This document shows, one piece after another, positions 25,208-34,854 of a DNA stretch of 64,000 nucleotides. The DNA is taken from positions 1,426,001-1,490,000 of the forward strand of contig NZ_JAPEOR010000001.1 of assembly GCF_026341125.1 (NCBI RefSeq). Reading direction: 5' to 3'. This stretch comes from Streptomyces sp. NBC_01142 (GTDB lineage Bacteria > Actinomycetota > Actinomycetes > Streptomycetales > Streptomycetaceae). The notes under the pieces are model-generated. The model was not told the origin of the DNA, made no database searches, and saw only the letters and a list, made by a program, of their open reading frames with translations. The translations under genes and the position numbers were made by a program. Each line of letters opens with the position of its first letter. The stretch's first letter is position 1.

Positions 25208-27391
25208 ATGGATCGCGTGTCCGCGCTCGACGAAACCCTGAAGAAGACGCTCGGTGCCGCCACCGCGAAGGTGATGGCCGAGCACCTCGACCTGCATACG
25301 GTCGGTGATCTGCTGCACCACTATCCGCGGCGCTACGCCGAGCGGGGCGAGCTCACCTCGCTCTCCGAGCTGCCCCTGGACGAACACGTCACGGTCGTCG
25401 CCCAGGTCGCCGACGCCCGCGTCCTCACCTTCAACCAGGGCCGCGGCCGGCGGCTCGAGGTCACGATCACCGACGGCAGCGGACGGCTGCAGCTGGTGTT
25501 CTTCGGCAAGGGGGTCCACAAGCCGCACAAGGACCTGCTGCCGGGCAGCCGCGCGATGTTCGCCGGCAAGGTGTCGATGTTCAACCGCAAGCTGCAGCTC
25601 GCCCATCCCGCGTACGAGCCGCTGGGCGGCGCCAGTGCGGAGGACGCGGTGGACGCCTTCGCCAACCAGCTGATCCCGATCTATCCGGCCTGCAAGCAGC
25701 TGGAGAGCTGGAAGATCGCCAAAGCGGTGGACGCGGTCCTGCCGCGCGCCGGGGAGGCCGCCGACCCGCTGCCGCCCTCGCTGCGCGAAGGCCGCGGATT
25801 CGCCACGCTCCCCGACGCCCTGCGCAAGATCCACCGGCCGCGGACGAAGGCGGACATCGCCGAGGCAAGGGACCGGCTCAAATGGGACGAGGCGTTCGTC
25901 CTCCAGGTCGCGCTCGCCCGGCGGCGGTACGCCGACGCCCAACTGCCCGCCGTGGCAAGGAAACCCGTGGCCGGCGGCCTGCTCGACGCCTTCGACGCCA
26001 AGCTGCCCTTCACCCTCACCGAAGGCCAGCAGAAGGTCACCAAGGAGATCTTCGACGACCTGGCGACCGAGCACCCGATGCACCGTCTCCTCCAGGGCGA
26101 GGTGGGATCGGGCAAGACGATGGTCGCGCTGCGGGCGATGCTCACCGTCGTCGACGCGGGCGGGCAGGCGGCGATGCTCGCGCCCACCGAAGTCCTCGCC
26201 CAGCAGCACCACCGCTCGGTCACCGAGATGATGGGGGAGCTCGCGGAGTCGGGAATGCTCGGCGGGTCCGAGCACGCCACCAAGGTGGTGCTCCTGACCG
26301 GCTCCATGGGCGCGGCCGCGCGCCGGCAGGCGCTGCTCGACCTGGTGACGGGCGAGGCGGGGATCGTGATCGGCACCCATGCGCTGATCGAGGACAAGGT
26401 GCAGTTCCACGATCTGGGTCTGGTCGTGGTCGACGAGCAGCACCGCTTCGGTGTGGAGCAGCGCGACGCCCTGCGCTCCAAGGGCAAGCAGCCGCCGCAT
26501 CTGCTGGTCATGACCGCCACCCCCATTCCCCGTACGGTCGCGATGACCGTCTTCGGCGACCTGGAGACCTCGGTCCTGGACCAGCTGCCGGCCGGCCGCT
26601 CGCCGATCGCCAGCCATGTGGTCCCGGCCCAGGACAAGCCGCACTTCCTCGCGCGCGCCTGGGAGCGCGTGCGCGAGGAAGTGGAGAACGGCCACCAGGC
26701 GTATGTGGTCTGCCCCCGGATCGGTGACGGGGACGACGAGCCGAAGAAGAAGTCGGCGGAGGACGATGCCGAGAAGCGCCCCCCGCTGGCTGTGATCGAG
26801 ATCGCCGAACAGCTCACGGCAGGCCCTCTGAAGGGCCTGCGCGTCGAAATCCTGCACGGGCGGATGCCGCCGGACGGCAAGGACGACGTCATGCGGCGCT
26901 TCGCCGCGGGCGCTGTGGACGTCCTCGTCGCCACCACCGTCATCGAGGTCGGCGTGAACGTCCCCAACGCCACCGCCATGGTGATCATGGACGCGGACCG
27001 GTTCGGCGTCTCGCAGCTGCATCAGCTGCGCGGCCGTGTGGGCCGTGGCTCGGCCCCGGGCCTGTGTCTGCTGGTCAGCGAGATGCCCGAGGCGAGCCCC
27101 GCCCGGGCACGGCTGGGCGCTGTCGCCTCCACGCTCGACGGCTTCGAGCTCTCCCGTATCGACCTCGAGCAGCGCCGCGAGGGCGATGTGCTCGGCCAGG
27201 CCCAGTCCGGTGTGCGCTCCTCGCTGCGGATGCTCACGGTCATCGAGGACGAGGAGGTCATCGCGGCAGCCCGCGAGGAGGCCGTGACGATCGTCGCCGA
27301 GGACCCGGAGCTGGAGCGGCTGCCCGAGCTGCGGACGGCACTGGACGCGCTGCTCGACGAGGAGCGGGAGCAGTACCTCGACAAGGGCTGA
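25208..27391 (+). CDS. recG: ATP-dependent DNA helicase RecG
   Basis: 727 aa superfamily 2 branch-migration helicase that remodels stalled forks and Holliday junctions. Order: N-terminal wedge/OB domain (VLTFNQGRGRRLEVTITDG), helicase domain with GEVGSGKTMVALRAM (Walker A near 298), VVDEQHRFG (DEQH near 410), ATPIPRT, and C-terminal TTVIEVGVNVPNA, HQLRGRVGRG. ATG 25208 (MDRVSALDE) was chosen; GTG 25217 would start VSALDE. rsmD follows 75 bp later. Confidence 0.96.
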   Translation: MDRVSALDETLKKTLGAATAKVMAEHLDLHTVGDLLHHYPRRYAERGELTSLSELPLDEHVTVVAQVADARVLTFNQGRGRRLEVTITDGSGRLQLVFFGKGVHKPHKDLLPGSRAMFAGKVSMFNRKLQLAHPAYEPLGGASAEDAVDAFANQLIPIYPACKQLESWKIAKAVDAVLPRAGEAADPLPPSLREGRGFATLPDALRKIHRPRTKADIAEARDRLKWDEAFVLQVALARRRYADAQLPAVARKPVAGGLLDAFDAKLPFTLTEGQQKVTKEIFDDLATEHPMHRLLQGEVGSGKTMVALRAMLTVVDAGGQAAMLAPTEVLAQQHHRSVTEMMGELAESGMLGGSEHATKVVLLTGSMGAAARRQALLDLVTGEAGIVIGTHALIEDKVQFHDLGLVVVDEQHRFGVEQRDALRSKGKQPPHLLVMTATPIPRTVAMTVFGDLETSVLDQLPAGRSPIASHVVPAQDKPHFLARAWERVREEVENGHQAYVVCPRIGDGDDEPKKKSAEDDAEKRPPLAVIEIAEQLTAGPLKGLRVEILHGRMPPDGKDDVMRRFAAGAVDVLVATTVIEVGVNVPNATAMVIMDADRFGVSQLHQLRGRVGRGSAPGLCLLVSEMPEASPARARLGAVASTLDGFELSRIDLEQRREGDVLGQAQSGVRSSLRMLTVIEDEEVIAAAREEAVTIVAEDPELERLPELRTALDALLDEEREQYLDKG

Positions 27392-27466
27392 GAGGCAGTA
27401 CCTCTCCCGGGGCTGAGAGACTGACGGGACAGACTCCGCTCATCGAGCTCACCGACAAGGACTGAG

Positions 27467-28051
27467 ATGACCCGCGTGATCGCCGGCGCGGCCGGCGGCC
27501 GCCGCCTCGCCGTCCCGCCCGGCAACGGCACCCGCCCCACCTCCGACCGCGCTCGCGAGGGACTCTTCTCCAGCTGGGAGTCGCTGCTGGGCACGTTCAG
27601 CGGCATCCGCATCGCCGATCTGTACGCGGGCTCCGGAGCCGTGGGCCTGGAGGCCCTCTCCCGGGGCGCGGCCCACGCCCTCCTCGTCGAGGCCGACACC
27701 CGCGCCGCCCGCACCGTCCGCGAGAACGTCCGTGCGCTCGGGCTGCCCGGCGCGGAGGTCCGCACGGGCAAAGCGGAACAGATCATCACGGGTCCGGCTC
27801 CCGAAGACCCCTATGACGTGGTGTTTCTCGATCCTCCGTACGTCGTCACCGACGACGATCTTCGCGAGATCCTGCTCACACTCCGTACTCAGGGCTGGCT
27901 CGCGGACGATGCTCTCGTCACCGTGGAGCGCAGCACCAGAGGCGGCGAGTTCGGGTGGCCGCAGGGTTTCGAGCCATTGCGGGCCCGTCGTTACGGCGAG
28001 GGCACGCTTTGGTACGGTCGCGCCGCCTCTACGTGCGAAGACGCACGATGA
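27467..28051 (+). CDS. rsmD: 16S rRNA (guanine(966)-N(2))-methyltransferase
   Basis: 194 aa. The N-terminus [19 protein letters not shown] is typical of RsmD, followed by [11 protein letters not shown], the SAM-binding [18 protein letters not shown] and the catalytic FLDPPYV. It methylates G966 in the 30S head. The stop overlaps ATG 28048 of the coaD frame (ATGA), a common RsmD-CoaD coupling. Confidence 0.95.
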   Translation: MTRVIAGAAGGRRLAVPPGNGTRPTSDRAREGLFSSWESLLGTFSGIRIADLYAGSGAVGLEALSRGAAHALLVEADTRAARTVRENVRALGLPGAEVRTGKAEQIITGPAPEDPYDVVFLDPPYVVTDDDLREILLTLRTQGWLADDALVTVERSTRGGEFGWPQGFEPLRARRYGEGTLWYGRAASTCEDAR

Positions 28052-28077
28052 ACGGACCGGAGAGCGAGGGACCACAG

Positions 28078-28557
28078 TTGCGCCGCGCAGTCTGTCCGGG
28101 GTCATTCGACCCCATCACCAATGGACACCTCGACATCATTGCCCGCGCCTCCAAGCTGTACGACGTCGTACATGTCGCGGTGATGATCAACCAGTCCAAG
28201 CAGGGACTGTTCACGGTGGAGGAGCGGATCGAGATGATCCGCCAGGTCACCAGTGACTACGGAAACGTCCAGGTGGAGTCCCACCACGGCCTGCTCGTCG
28301 ACTTCTGCAAGCAGCGCGACATCCCGGCCATCGTCAAGGGTCTGCGTGCGGTCAGCGACTTCGACTACGAGCTGCAGATGGCCCAGATGAACAACGGCCT
28401 CTCGGGAGTCGAGACCCTCTTCGTCCCGACCAACCCCACCTACAGCTTCCTCTCCTCCAGCCTGGTCAAGGAGGTCGCCGCCTGGGGCGGGGACGTCTCC
28501 CACCTGCTGCCTCCCGTTGTGCACCGTGCCCTCACCGAGCGGCTCGCCCAGAAGTGA
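28078..28557 (+). CDS. coaD: Pantetheine-phosphate adenylyltransferase
   Basis: 159 aa from TTG 28078, the usual family length, beginning [31 protein letters not shown] carries the ATP-binding H/TxGH motif. [20 protein letters not shown] and [15 protein letters not shown] follow. GAGGGA precedes the TTG. An ATG at 28048 in the same frame overlaps the rsmD stop and would add ten residues ([10 protein letters not shown]) outside the family core; both starts are plausible. It makes dephospho-CoA in coenzyme A synthesis. Confidence 0.95.
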   Translation: MRRAVCPGSFDPITNGHLDIIARASKLYDVVHVAVMINQSKQGLFTVEERIEMIRQVTSDYGNVQVESHHGLLVDFCKQRDIPAIVKGLRAVSDFDYELQMAQMNNGLSGVETLFVPTNPTYSFLSSSLVKEVAAWGGDVSHLLPPVVHRALTERLAQK

Positions 28558-28656
28558 CGAGCTGACAGCCCGTCACCCGCTGTCGGACGGGCGTCGACTC
28601 CCCGTACAGTCGTCCCGTCCGTCTCCAATTCAGCTGTAGAGAGTGGCGAACGCACG

Positions 28657-29751
28657 GTGGACGTCCAGAAGAAGATCGACGAGATCGTCGAGGCGGTCGG
28701 GAACGCCCGGTCCATGCCCATGTCGGCCTCCTGCGTGGTCAACCGCGCCGAGCTGCTCGCCATGCTCGAAGAGGTCCGCCAGGCCCTGCCCGGCTCGCTG
28801 GCGCACGCCCAGGAGCTGATCGGCGGCCGCGAGCAGCTGGTCGAGCAGGCCCGCCAGGAGGCCGAGCGGATCATCACGTCCGCCCACGCCGAACGCGGCT
28901 CGCTGATCTCGGACACCCAGGTCGCCCGCCAGTCCCAGGACGAGGCCGACCGGATCCTCTCCGAGGCCCGCCGCGACGCCGAGGAGATCCGGGCCGAGGC
29001 CGACGACTACGTCGACTCCAAGCTCGCCAACTTCGAGGTCGTCCTCAACAAGACCATCGGCTCCGTCGACCGCGGCCGTGAGAAGCTGCTCGGCCGCGGC
29101 CCCGGTCTGGACGAGCAGGGGTACGCCGACGACGACGCCCCGGAGTACACCGCGGACCCGCAGACGCTCATCCAGCGCGCGGACGAGTACGTCGACGCCA
29201 AGCTCGGCGCCTTCGAGGCCGTGCTCTCCAAGACCCTGGACGCGGTCGGCCGAGGCCGGCAGAAGCTGCACGGGCGGACCACCAGTGACGCCCTCGGCGA
29301 GCACATGGCCGCCCAGGACGCCGCGGGTGCGCAGCAGCACGCGAGCGACGCCGACTATCTGGCCGGTCTCGCGGAGCTGGCCGATCCGCAGGTCCAGGCG
29401 CAGCACCAGCACCAGCCGCAGGCGGCCGAGCAGCAGCCCCGGATCCCGGCCCAGGCCCCCCCGGTGCAGATGCCTGCCCAGGTTCCGGCCCAGCCTGATC
29501 CGTACGCGTACCAGCCGCAGGAGGCGTACGCCGGCTACCAGCAGCAGGACCCGTACGCCGCGTACCAGCAGCAGGGCTACGACCAGCAGCAGTACGCCCA
29601 GCAGGATCCGTACGCGTACCAGCAGCAGCCCCAGCACCAGCCGCAGCAGCCCCAGCACCAGCCCCAGGGTGCCGCTCTCGACGAGACCAGTCTCTTCGAC
29701 ACGAGCATGATCGACCTCGAGCAGCTGCGCCGGTACGAGCAGGGGCGCTGA
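28657..29751 (+). CDS. Coiled-coil protein with internal duplication and Gln/Tyr/Pro-rich tail
   Basis: 364 aa. The N-terminal half is a charged coiled coil (about residues 30-120) resembling DivIVA or ATP synthase b-subunit helices. Two copies of a 30-residue unit follow at 118-147 (YVDSKLANFEVVLNKT) and 178-207 (YVDAKLGAFEAVLSKT), each ending RGR-KL-GR and offset by 60 residues. The tail from about 245 is Gln/Pro/Tyr-rich with DPYAYQ and DPYAAYQ repeats and ends in a conserved-looking TSLFDTSMIDLEQLRRYEQGR-type segment. No catalytic motif is seen. Streptomyces relatives are often labelled cell division initiation protein; that label is not demonstrated here. Confidence 0.8.
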   Translation: MDVQKKIDEIVEAVGNARSMPMSASCVVNRAELLAMLEEVRQALPGSLAHAQELIGGREQLVEQARQEAERIITSAHAERGSLISDTQVARQSQDEADRILSEARRDAEEIRAEADDYVDSKLANFEVVLNKTIGSVDRGREKLLGRGPGLDEQGYADDDAPEYTADPQTLIQRADEYVDAKLGAFEAVLSKTLDAVGRGRQKLHGRTTSDALGEHMAAQDAAGAQQHASDADYLAGLAELADPQVQAQHQHQPQAAEQQPRIPAQAPPVQMPAQVPAQPDPYAYQPQEAYAGYQQQDPYAAYQQQGYDQQQYAQQDPYAYQQQPQHQPQQPQHQPQGAALDETSLFDTSMIDLEQLRRYEQGR

Positions 29752-29755
29752 GAAA

Positions 29756-29776
29756 CCCGGCGGGCAAGCCGCCGGG
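29756..29776 (+). terminator. Hairpin after the coiled-coil gene
   Basis: CCCGGCGG / CCGCCGGG, an 8-bp perfect stem with a GCAAG loop, 4 bp after the stop codon. Confidence 0.65.
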
Positions 29777-29912
29777 AAGGACCGGATTGGGTCTTCGGCG
29801 GCCTGTCCAGTATCCTGGCTCTTCGGTCGCGCGTACTTCCGCGATCCCGGCTGCCCGCTTCGACTCCGGAGCAGGACGGCCCCTCCCCACGATTCCGAAA
29901 GCAGGAAAACCC

Positions 29913-30551
29913 CTGAACGCGCACCTCGACCACCGCAACCCTCTCGTGTTCGATACACACGAGCTGGGTCGGCGTCCCGGTGCGCTCCAGCGGCTGACCC
30001 GCACGGTCGCGGCCCCCAAGGACTTCGGTATCGAAGGGGTCATAGGCGTGCCCTTGGGCTCGCCCGTGGAGCTCGATCTCCGCCTCGAGTCGGTCATGGA
30101 CGGGGTGCTTGTCACAGGCACCGCCCGTGCATCGGTCGAGGGGGAGTGCGTAAGGTGTCTGGAGCCGCTGCGCCGAAAGGCTGAGGCGGACTTCCAGGAG
30201 ATGTTCTCGTACCCTGACGCCGACGACCGGAACCGCAGTCGCACTGCGGAGCCTGTCGACGACGCCGAGGACGAGGACATGCTCTTCCTCGAGGACGGCC
30301 TGTTCGACCTCGAGCCCGTGCTGCGCGATGCGGTAGTGCTCGCACTGCCGATGCAGCCGGTGTGCCGGGAGGACTGTGCCGGTCTGTGCTCCACATGTGG
30401 AGTCAGGCTGGACGAGAACCCGGACCACCACCACGACGCCGTCGACATTCGTTGGGCGGCACTGCAGGGACTCGCCGGGACCATCCAGGACGGCGAGAAG
30501 GACAACATGGGCGGCGCCGAGTCGGGCGTCGACGAGAAGCAGGAGAAGTAG
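29913..30551 (+). CDS. DUF177 (YceD family) protein upstream of rpmF
   Basis: About 212 aa. The DUF177 domain has [31 protein letters not shown], and a C-terminal cysteine cluster [13 protein letters not shown]. YceD family members lie next to rpmF in many bacteria and influence 23S rRNA processing or ribosome assembly. The likely start is CTG 29913 ([17 protein letters not shown]), because AGGA lies 7 bases upstream; the longer frame upstream looks non-coding. It lies 2 bp before rpmF. Confidence 0.85.
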   Translation: MNAHLDHRNPLVFDTHELGRRPGALQRLTRTVAAPKDFGIEGVIGVPLGSPVELDLRLESVMDGVLVTGTARASVEGECVRCLEPLRRKAEADFQEMFSYPDADDRNRSRTAEPVDDAEDEDMLFLEDGLFDLEPVLRDAVVLALPMQPVCREDCAGLCSTCGVRLDENPDHHHDAVDIRWAALQGLAGTIQDGEKDNMGGAESGVDEKQEK

Positions 30552-30553
30552 CC

Positions 30554-30727
30554 GTGGCTGTTCCGAAGCGGAAGATGTCGCGCAGCAACACGCGCCACCG
30601 CCGGTCGCAGTGGAAGGCTGCGGTCCCCACCCTGGTTTCGTGTGAGCGTTGCCAGGAGCCGAAGCAGCAGCACATCGCGTGCCCGAGCTGCGGCACCTAC
30701 AACAAGCGCCAGGTCCTCGAGGTCTGA
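30554..30727 (+). CDS. rpmF: 50S ribosomal protein L32
   Basis: 57 aa from GTG 30554 ([20 protein letters not shown]). CERC and CPSC form the four-cysteine zinc site of the C+ L32 type. It follows the DUF177 gene by 2 bp and precedes rnc by 19 bp, the classic yceD-rpmF-rnc order. Confidence 0.96.
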   Translation: MAVPKRKMSRSNTRHRRSQWKAAVPTLVSCERCQEPKQQHIACPSCGTYNKRQVLEV

Positions 30728-30746
30728 GCGGCTGGTGAGAGGCCCG

Positions 30747-31628
30747 ATGTCTGAGCTGTCCAATGCCAAGAAGCAGGCAGACGCAGTGAACGCAGTCAAC
30801 GCAGCCTCGTCCCACACGCTTCTGGAAGGGCGGCTCGGGTACCACCTCGAGTCCGCCCTTCTGGTGCGTGCGCTGACCCACCGTTCGTACGCGTACGAGA
30901 ACGGCGGTCTGCCCACCAACGAGCGGCTCGAATTCCTCGGGGATTCGGTGCTCGGCCTGGTGGTCACCGACACGCTGTATCGCACCCACCCCGACCTGCC
31001 CGAAGGCCAGCTGGCCAAGTTGCGGGCCGCGGTGGTCAATTCGCGTGCGCTGGCGGAGGTCGGCCGTGGCCTCGAACTCGGCCTTTTCGTCCGGCTCGGC
31101 CGGGGCGAAGAAGGCACGGGTGGCCGGGACAAGGCGTCCATCCTCGCCGACACCCTTGAAGCGGTGATCGGCGCGGTCTATCTCGACCAGGGCCTCGACG
31201 CGGCCTCGGAGCTGGTGCACCGGCTCTTCGACCCGCTGATCGAGAAGTCCTCGAACCTCGGCGCCGGCCTGGACTGGAAGACCAGCCTCCAGGAGCTGAC
31301 TGCTGCCGAGGGGCTCGGAGTCCCGGAGTATCTCGTCACCGAGACCGGCCCGGACCACGAGAAGACCTTCACTGCTGCCGCCCGCGTCGGTGGTGTCTCG
31401 TACGGCACCGGCACCGGCCGCAGCAAGAAAGAAGCGGAACAGCAGGCGGCGGAGTCCGCGTGGCGGGAGATCCGTGCCGCCGCGGACGAACGCGCGGCTG
31501 TGGCGAAGGCCGCGGCCGAAGAGGCAACCGCGGCAGCCGTCGCGGTCGCTGAAGCCGCTGCTGCCGGCGAAGGGGCCGCCGACACCCCTTCGTCACCGGC
31601 GGCCGCGGACGACAGGGCCTCGGCCTGA
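30747..31628 (+). CDS. rnc: Ribonuclease III
   Basis: 293 aa double-strand-specific endoribonuclease. The catalytic signature [13 protein letters not shown] lies near residues 56-68, [19 protein letters not shown] carries the second acidic cluster, and a dsRNA-binding domain ([12 protein letters not shown] ... [17 protein letters not shown]) spans about 175-245. An Ala/Glu-rich tail of ~45 residues extends the C-terminus. In S. coelicolor this gene is absB, required for antibiotic production (established knowledge). The ATG at 30747 follows GGTGAGAGG; a 19-bp terminator follows the gene. Confidence 0.96.
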   Translation: MSELSNAKKQADAVNAVNAASSHTLLEGRLGYHLESALLVRALTHRSYAYENGGLPTNERLEFLGDSVLGLVVTDTLYRTHPDLPEGQLAKLRAAVVNSRALAEVGRGLELGLFVRLGRGEEGTGGRDKASILADTLEAVIGAVYLDQGLDAASELVHRLFDPLIEKSSNLGAGLDWKTSLQELTAAEGLGVPEYLVTETGPDHEKTFTAAARVGGVSYGTGTGRSKKEAEQQAAESAWREIRAAADERAAVAKAAAEEATAAAVAVAEAAAAGEGAADTPSSPAAADDRASA

Positions 31629-31653
31629 GTCGACGCTCGACGCTTCCGTTTTC

Positions 31654-31699
31654 GCCGTGAGGCCCCCCGCACCCCAGCAGGTGCGGGGGGCCTCACGGC
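31654..31699 (+). terminator. Long terminator after rnc
   Basis: A perfect 19-bp stem GCCGTGAGGCCCCCCGCAC / GTGCGGGGGGCCTCACGGC with an 8-nt loop, 26 bp beyond the rnc stop, separating it from mutM. Confidence 0.85.
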
Positions 31700-31761
31700 C
31701 TTCCCACGCCCGGGTGGCGGTACGCTGCGGGCGTCGCCGCAAGCCCCTGGGGAGGAGCCCC

Positions 31762-32622
31762 GTGCCCGAACTGCCCGAGGTCGAAGTCGTACGGCGCGGA
31801 CTCCAGCGCTGGGTCAGCGGACGCACGATCGCCGAGGTCCAGGTTCTGCACCCGCGTGCCGTACGCCGTCATTTCGCGGGCGGTGAGGACTTCGCGGCCC
31901 GCCTCAAGGGTCACAGCGTCGGTGTCGCCCGCCGCCGCGGCAAGTACCTCTGGCTGCCCCTGGCGGACACGGACGTCTCGATCCTCGGCCACCTCGGAAT
32001 GAGCGGACAGCTTCTCGTGCAGCCCGAGGAGGCCGAGGACGAGAAGCACCTGCGTATCCGCATCCGCTTCGACGACTCCCTCGGGACCGAGCTGCGCTTC
32101 GTCGACCAGCGCACCTTCGGCGGTCTCTCGCTCCACGACAACACCCCGGACGGGCTCCCCGACGTCATCGCGCACATCGCCCGCGACCCGATCGACCCGG
32201 CCTTCGACGACGCGGCCTTCCACACCGCACTGCGCCTGCGCCGTACGACGATCAAGCGCGCCCTGCTCGACCAGTCGCTGATCAGCGGTGTCGGGAACAT
32301 CTACGCGGACGAGGCGCTCTGGCGCGCGAAGCTCCACTACGAGCGCCCCACCGCTACCCTCACCCGCCCCCGCTCGGTCGAACTCCTCGGCCATGTACGG
32401 AAGGTGATGGCCGCCGCGCTCGCCGTCGGCGGCACCAGCTTCGACAGCCTGTATGTCAACGTGAACGGCGAATCGGGGTACTTCGAGCGGTCGTTGGACG
32501 CGTACGGCCGCGAGGACGAGCCGTGCCGTCGCTGCGGAACGCCGATGCGCCGGCGGCCATGGATGAACCGGTCCAGCTACTTCTGCCCGCGCTGTCAGCG
32601 GCCGCCGCGGACCTCGTCGTAA
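31762..32622 (+). CDS. mutM: Formamidopyrimidine-DNA glycosylase
   Basis: 286 aa repair enzyme for oxidised purines. It starts [13 protein letters not shown] after the initiator, leaving catalytic Pro2 and Glu3. GKYLW carries the conserved lysine, then [19 protein letters not shown] (H2TH motif) and a C-terminal zinc finger (CRRCG ... FCPRC). The GTG at 31762 is preceded by GGGGAGGAG. The 3' end overlaps the convergent HxlR gene by 28 bp. Confidence 0.96.
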   Translation: MPELPEVEVVRRGLQRWVSGRTIAEVQVLHPRAVRRHFAGGEDFAARLKGHSVGVARRRGKYLWLPLADTDVSILGHLGMSGQLLVQPEEAEDEKHLRIRIRFDDSLGTELRFVDQRTFGGLSLHDNTPDGLPDVIAHIARDPIDPAFDDAAFHTALRLRRTTIKRALLDQSLISGVGNIYADEALWRAKLHYERPTATLTRPRSVELLGHVRKVMAAALAVGGTSFDSLYVNVNGESGYFERSLDAYGREDEPCRRCGTPMRRRPWMNRSSYFCPRCQRPPRTSS

Positions 32623-32972
32623 CGCTCCCGCGCCGCGAGCACCTCGGGCATCCGTCCTTCCACCAGGTGGATCAACCCGAGCAGCCGCTCGGCGACGGAG
32701 CGCCCCAGCGGGGTGAGTTCGTAGTCCACGCGGGGCGGATTCGTCGGCTGGGCCTCCCGGTGCACCAGCCCGTCGCGCTCCAGCGCGTGCAGTGTCTGGG
32801 AGAGCATCTTCTCGCTCACGCCGTCGACGCGCCGCCGCAGTTCATTGAAGCGGAGGCTCCCCTCGTACAGGGCCCCGATGGTCAGGCTGCCCCAACGCCC
32901 CGTCACATGCTCGAGCGTGCCGCGCGAGGGGCACTGCTTCGAGAACACATCAAAGGGGAGGCTGTCGTCCAT
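32595..32972 (-). CDS. HxlR-family winged-helix regulator
   Basis: 125 aa. The HxlR domain is clear: [22 protein letters not shown] with an N-terminal cysteine, [30 protein letters not shown] (recognition helix) and YELTPLGRS. These small repressors often respond to electrophiles or oxidants through the cysteine. ATG 32972 (MDDSLPFDV) was chosen; GTG 32981 is an alternative. The tail overlaps mutM on the opposite strand. The target is unknown; no divergent gene lies immediately adjacent. Confidence 0.92.
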   Translation of the reverse strand: MDDSLPFDVFSKQCPSRGTLEHVTGRWGSLTIGALYEGSLRFNELRRRVDGVSEKMLSQTLHALERDGLVHREAQPTNPPRVDYELTPLGRSVAERLLGLIHLVEGRMPEVLAARERYDEVRGGR

Positions 32973-33014
32973 ACCGGTCACCCTACTCCCGCGCAGCGCT
33001 TTCCAAGGGAAAGG

Positions 33015-33050
33015 GGAAGGGCCCCGTCATCGAGATGACGGGGCCCTTCC
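33015..33050 (-). terminator. Terminator downstream of the CAP-protein gene
   Basis: A perfect 16-bp stem GGAAGGGCCCCGTCAT / ATGACGGGGCCCTTCC with a CGAG loop, about 45 bp after the stop of the minus-strand CAP gene. Confidence 0.85.
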
Positions 33051-33094
33051 GCTCGGTGTCGTGACGTCCTGGCGTACTCAGCGCCTCGTCGTGC

Positions 33095-34042
33095 TCAGAA
33101 GCCGAAGTCCTGCGTCCACCAGGGACCGCCGGGGCCCATGTGCACACCGACACCCATCGTCTTGTAGTCGCAGTTCAGGATGTTCGCGCGGTGACCGTCG
33201 CTGTTCATCCAGGTGTTCATCACCGCATCCGCGTCGGCCTGGCCGCGAGCGATGTTCTCGCCGCCCAGACCGGCTATGCCGACCTTGGCGGCGCGGTCCC
33301 AGGGCGTCACCCCGTCGGGGTCGGTGTGGTCGAAGAAGCCCCGCGCGGCCATGGTTTCGCTGAAGTCGCCGGCCAGCGCCGCAAGCCGGGCGTCGGCCCG
33401 TACCGGGCTGCATCCCGCGTTCGCGCGCTCGGCATTGACCATGCTGAGGACCGCCGCTTCGGCGACTTCGGCGGCCGAGGAGCCGGAGCCGGCCGGCTGG
33501 GACGGCTGTTCCGACGGCCTGACGGGCGCACGTGTCTGTGCAGGGATCGGAGCCGCGCTCTCCCTCTGTGACTCCTTCTGCGGCTCCTTCTCCTTCTTCT
33601 TCTCCTCCGTCACCCGGGGCTTCTTCGGCTCGGGAGAGGTGGTCTCCTTCGAAGGAGCCGCCGACGGCTTGGCCGGCCGGGGAGAAGGGGACTTCGACGG
33701 CGCCTGCGGGCGTTCGGTCCGCGGGCTCGTCGAGGGCGAGGCCTCGTTCGTGGGCTCGGAGCTCGCGTCGCCCTGCGTCTGGAGCTTCGCGGAGCCCTCG
33801 GTGCGTATCTGCCCCGTCGGCGCGTTGTCGCCACTGACGGTGAACGAGTCGCCGCCGGGCAGCAGGCCGGATGCGACGGCCACGGCACCTACCGCCATGG
33901 CTGCGGAGGCGCCGAGCAGACCGGTGCGTACGGGCATACGGCCCCGCTTCTTCCGGCGTGCACCGCCCCGGAGCCGATGGACCGAACCGTGCGCGTCATC
34001 CTCTGCGACGGGTGCGGCGGCGGAGCGTCGATGGCGTCCCAT
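33095..34042 (-). CDS. Membrane-anchored or secreted CAP/SCP-domain protein
   Basis: 315 aa. An arginine-rich cytoplasmic N-terminus is followed by a hydrophobic signal-anchor (about 40-62), then a long Ser/Pro/Lys/Glu-rich linker (about 75-190), and a C-terminal CAP domain (about 195-315): SMVNAERANAGCSPVRAD, FFDHTDPDGVTPWDR, GENIARGQADADAVMNTWMNSDGHRANILN. Conserved CAP residues (HTD, GENI, SDGHR) are present. Such proteins are typically extracellular; the function is unknown. The gene is monocistronic with its own terminator. Confidence 0.92.
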   Translation of the reverse strand: MGRHRRSAAAPVAEDDAHGSVHRLRGGARRKKRGRMPVRTGLLGASAAMAVGAVAVASGLLPGGDSFTVSGDNAPTGQIRTEGSAKLQTQGDASSEPTNEASPSTSPRTERPQAPSKSPSPRPAKPSAAPSKETTSPEPKKPRVTEEKKKEKEPQKESQRESAAPIPAQTRAPVRPSEQPSQPAGSGSSAAEVAEAAVLSMVNAERANAGCSPVRADARLAALAGDFSETMAARGFFDHTDPDGVTPWDRAAKVGIAGLGGENIARGQADADAVMNTWMNSDGHRANILNCDYKTMGVGVHMGPGGPWWTQDFGF

Positions 34043-34181
34043 CTGCAGTGCCTTCCTTGTACTCGACGGTAGACATCAAAGTGAGTCACCCATACGAGTG
34101 AGGCTCATTGCGAGGGGACTGTACGCCATGACGTAAGGGGGCGAAGTACTCCGAAAGCAATTGGCCAGTTAACGTGCACAC

Positions 34182-34463
34182 ATGAACGACGTTGCACGGC
34201 TCACCGCCTGGGTACGCGGCCGAGTACAGGGAGTGGGCTTCCGTTGGTTCACCAGGGCAAATGCTTTGGAGATCGGCGACCTGAAGGGCTTCGCCCTCAA
34301 TCTTGACGACGGCAGGGTGCAGGTCGTGGCAGAGGGTCCGCGTGAGAATTGCCACCGTTTGCTGGAATGGCTCTGCTCCGACGACACACCCGGGCGGGTC
34401 GACGGAGTCACCGAGATCTGGGGCACTCCCCGCGGCGGTTACGAGGACTTCGCGATTCGGTGA
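34182..34463 (+). CDS. acyP: Acylphosphatase
   Basis: 93 aa. The catalytic signature is [17 protein letters not shown] (Arg binds acyl phosphate), with [17 protein letters not shown] carrying the conserved Asn. It hydrolyses acyl phosphates such as carbamoyl phosphate or 1,3-bisphosphoglycerate; the in vivo role is uncertain. The ATG at 34182 is the first start at the family N-terminus. Acylphosphatase upstream of smc is a common actinobacterial arrangement. Confidence 0.93.
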   Translation: MNDVARLTAWVRGRVQGVGFRWFTRANALEIGDLKGFALNLDDGRVQVVAEGPRENCHRLLEWLCSDDTPGRVDGVTEIWGTPRGGYEDFAIR

Positions 34464-34854
34464 TGCACGTCGGTCCTTTCACCTGCGCGGATGTCGATTC
34501 CGCGTGCCATTGGCACCTGCCCCTGGCAGAAAGGACCTGGTGGTTGCCAAGAAGGGCTTGTCATGCAAGGCTGCGCGAGGAAGGATGATCTCTACGCCCC
34601 CAGGGCCCCGCAGAAGAGGCTCCGCCGCGTGTTCCGCGGCCGTAGCCCCCGGGTTGCCCGTCGATACGGGGCGTGATCGTGTTGACCGTCAAACTTTTTG
34701 GTGAGACTCTGGAAGCCCCGCGCACCTTAGCTGTTTGGCAGTACGAATCGCATTCATAACAAGCAGTAACCAGCAACTGTCGAGCACCGCGGGTGCGAAT
34801 CCCTCACGACCCACACCGCTTCGGTCGGTCACTCAGTGTGGAGGACCATCCATC
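34464..34854. other. Intergenic region upstream of the small coiled-coil gene
   Basis: 391 bp without a supported gene. The section 34680-34780 is clearly AT-richer than its surroundings and contains TTGACC (34682) followed 17 bp later by GACTCT, a weak promoter-like pair. A short run GGTGCGAATCCCT resembles a tRNA T-arm, but no cloverleaf can be built around it. Confidence 0.4.

Noticed and set aside
34785..34815. tRNA T-arm-like GGTGCGAATCCCT
   Set aside because: No acceptor, D or anticodon stems can be formed around it.
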